Shown here piece by piece: positions 53,790 through 54,201 of a stretch of 54,201 nt of DNA; within the stretch, counting starts at the first letter, position 1, and every line of letters begins with the position of its first letter. The position numbers were made by a program, and so were the translations under genes. The stretch is from Persephonella sp. (GTDB lineage: Bacteria > Aquificota > Aquificia > Aquificales > Hydrogenothermaceae). The stretch covers positions 1 to 54,201 of the forward strand of contig NZ_JALVTW010000007.1 of NCBI RefSeq assembly GCF_027023985.1, given 5' to 3'. The notes below the pieces were generated by a model, which saw only the letters and a list, made by a program, of their open reading frames with translations, was not told the DNA's origin and searched no databases.

Positions 53790-53953
53790 TCTGCCTCACC
53801 TTTTTCTTTATTCTGTTTATCCTGATACCACTTTTTATCTCTTTCATCTACAATTGTTCCCTTCTTAGACCAGTAAATCATAAGAAAAATGATAAGGCCA
53901 AACATCAAACCAAATACAACTACTGCAAGCCAGAGTTCTGTTGTTTCGCTCAT
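53786..53953 (-). CDS. Small single-pass membrane subunit of the hydrogenase-like complex
   Basis: 55 residues. One membrane helix near the N-terminus ('LWLAVVVFGLMFGLIIFLMI'), followed by a highly charged cytoplasmic tail (KKGTIVDERDKKWYQDKQNK). AAGGAG lies 6 nt before the second of two adjacent ATGs, which I use. It is wedged between the HyfE-type stop and the HyfF-type start with 4-nt overlap, so it is surely part of the operon. Unrecognised family, likely an accessory subunit. Confidence 0.75.
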   Translation of the reverse strand: MSETTELWLAVVVFGLMFGLIIFLMIYWSKKGTIVDERDKKWYQDKQNKEKGEAE

Positions 53954-53956
53954 CAT

Positions 53957-54201
53957 CTACTCCTTTAAACTGCTTAGTTTATCTGTATCAATATCCTGAA
54001 AACTTGTTCTTATCTGGTAAATCATTATTCCTGCCATTAAAGCTCCAACAAAAACATCAAAGAAAATTCCTATCTCAACGATAAAAGGCATACCTTTTGT
54101 TATAGAAGTTCCTGCAAGCATTATTCCATTTTCAAGGGTTAAAAATCCTAAGATCTGAGTGATCGCCTTCTTCCTTGAAATCATTATGAAAATTCCTATA
54201 A
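53957..54201 (-). CDS. HyfE/NuoK-like membrane subunit (partial, N-terminus outside window)
   Basis: The frame runs from the window edge without a stop through 'IGIFIMISRKKAITQILGFLTLENGIML', giving about 80 C-terminal residues. The 'KKAITQILGFLTLENGI' block is the HyfE signature. Membrane helices and the C-terminal amphipathic tail (SFQDIDTDKL) follow. An ATG at 54184 is internal and not the start. First gene, within the window, of the HyfE-small subunit-HyfF-large subunit run. Confidence 0.85.
   Translation of the reverse strand, partial: IGIFIMISRKKAITQILGFLTLENGIMLAGTSITKGMPFIVEIGIFFDVFVGALMAGIMIYQIRTSFQDIDTDKLSSLKE

Overview
The window is AT-rich (roughly a third G+C by eye), densely packed bacterial DNA. 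Gene content points to a thermophilic, chemolithoautotrophic member of the Aquificota, probably Hydrogenothermaceae (Persephonella/Sulfurihydrogenibium-like). The clues are a short citryl-CoA lyase/citrate-synthase-type protein of the reductive TCA cycle, a membrane complex related to group 4 hydrogenases, a scattered Gram-negative cell-division set, many 4-nt gene overlaps, and frequent TTG starts with good ribosome binding sites. The assignment is inference; no rRNA is present.

Layout. 0-6 kb: the 3' end of an unknown gene, a bacteriohemerythrin, a Uma2-type protein, uvrC with a small thioredoxin-fold gene, then typA and a DUF445 membrane protein. 6.1-6.8 kb: a compact CRISPR locus without adjacent cas genes, with a 266-nt leader holding a strong sigma-70 promoter, five identical 30-nt repeats and a decayed terminal repeat. 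6.8-10 kb: two Opp/Dpp-type permease genes separated by a small GGDEF-like gene, then the citryl-CoA lyase. 10-21.3 kb is rich in signalling: an NtrY-like kinase, an OmpR-type two-component pair, a REC-like/coiled-coil protein, an NtrB/NtrC pair, a TPR-SPOR lipoprotein and two lipid/sugar membrane genes. 21-29 kb: thiC behind a TPP riboswitch, thpR, DUF501, mnmG, a HU-family gene and ileS.

29-39 kb: an export operon (Spy-like, TolC, adaptor, ABC ATPase, but no permease), a PpiD/SurA-like chaperone, a pseudo-HD protein, an ODP-type metallo-beta-lactamase protein, rsmH-ftsL-ftsI, a thioesterase and tRNA-Cys. 39-41.6 kb: two tiny membrane proteins, HIT and GGCT-type enzymes, a solitary cas6, and a 716-nt gap holding what look like remains of a second CRISPR array.

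41.6-49.5 kb is an iron-sulfur and sulfur-transfer district: Mrp ATPase, a cysteine-desulfurase homologue lacking the PLP-binding lysine, a ClC channel, a small winged-helix protein divergent from the next operon, then iscU, a BFD-like [2Fe-2S] gene, a PP-loop thiolase-like gene, tusA, a DUF1858-like gene, the NifU C-terminal domain and aroE. The three domains of classical NifU occur here as three separate genes. 49.5-54.2 kb holds part of a membrane complex related to group 4 hydrogenases and complex I. Its large subunit has lost all four NiFe cysteine ligands, and an RHH antitoxin/Fic-Doc pair sits between its small and large subunit genes.

The points most worth following up are the lysine-less cysteine desulfurase with the split NifU operon, the hydrogenase-like complex without a NiFe site, and the orphan CRISPR array with a solitary cas6 beside an apparently decayed second array.
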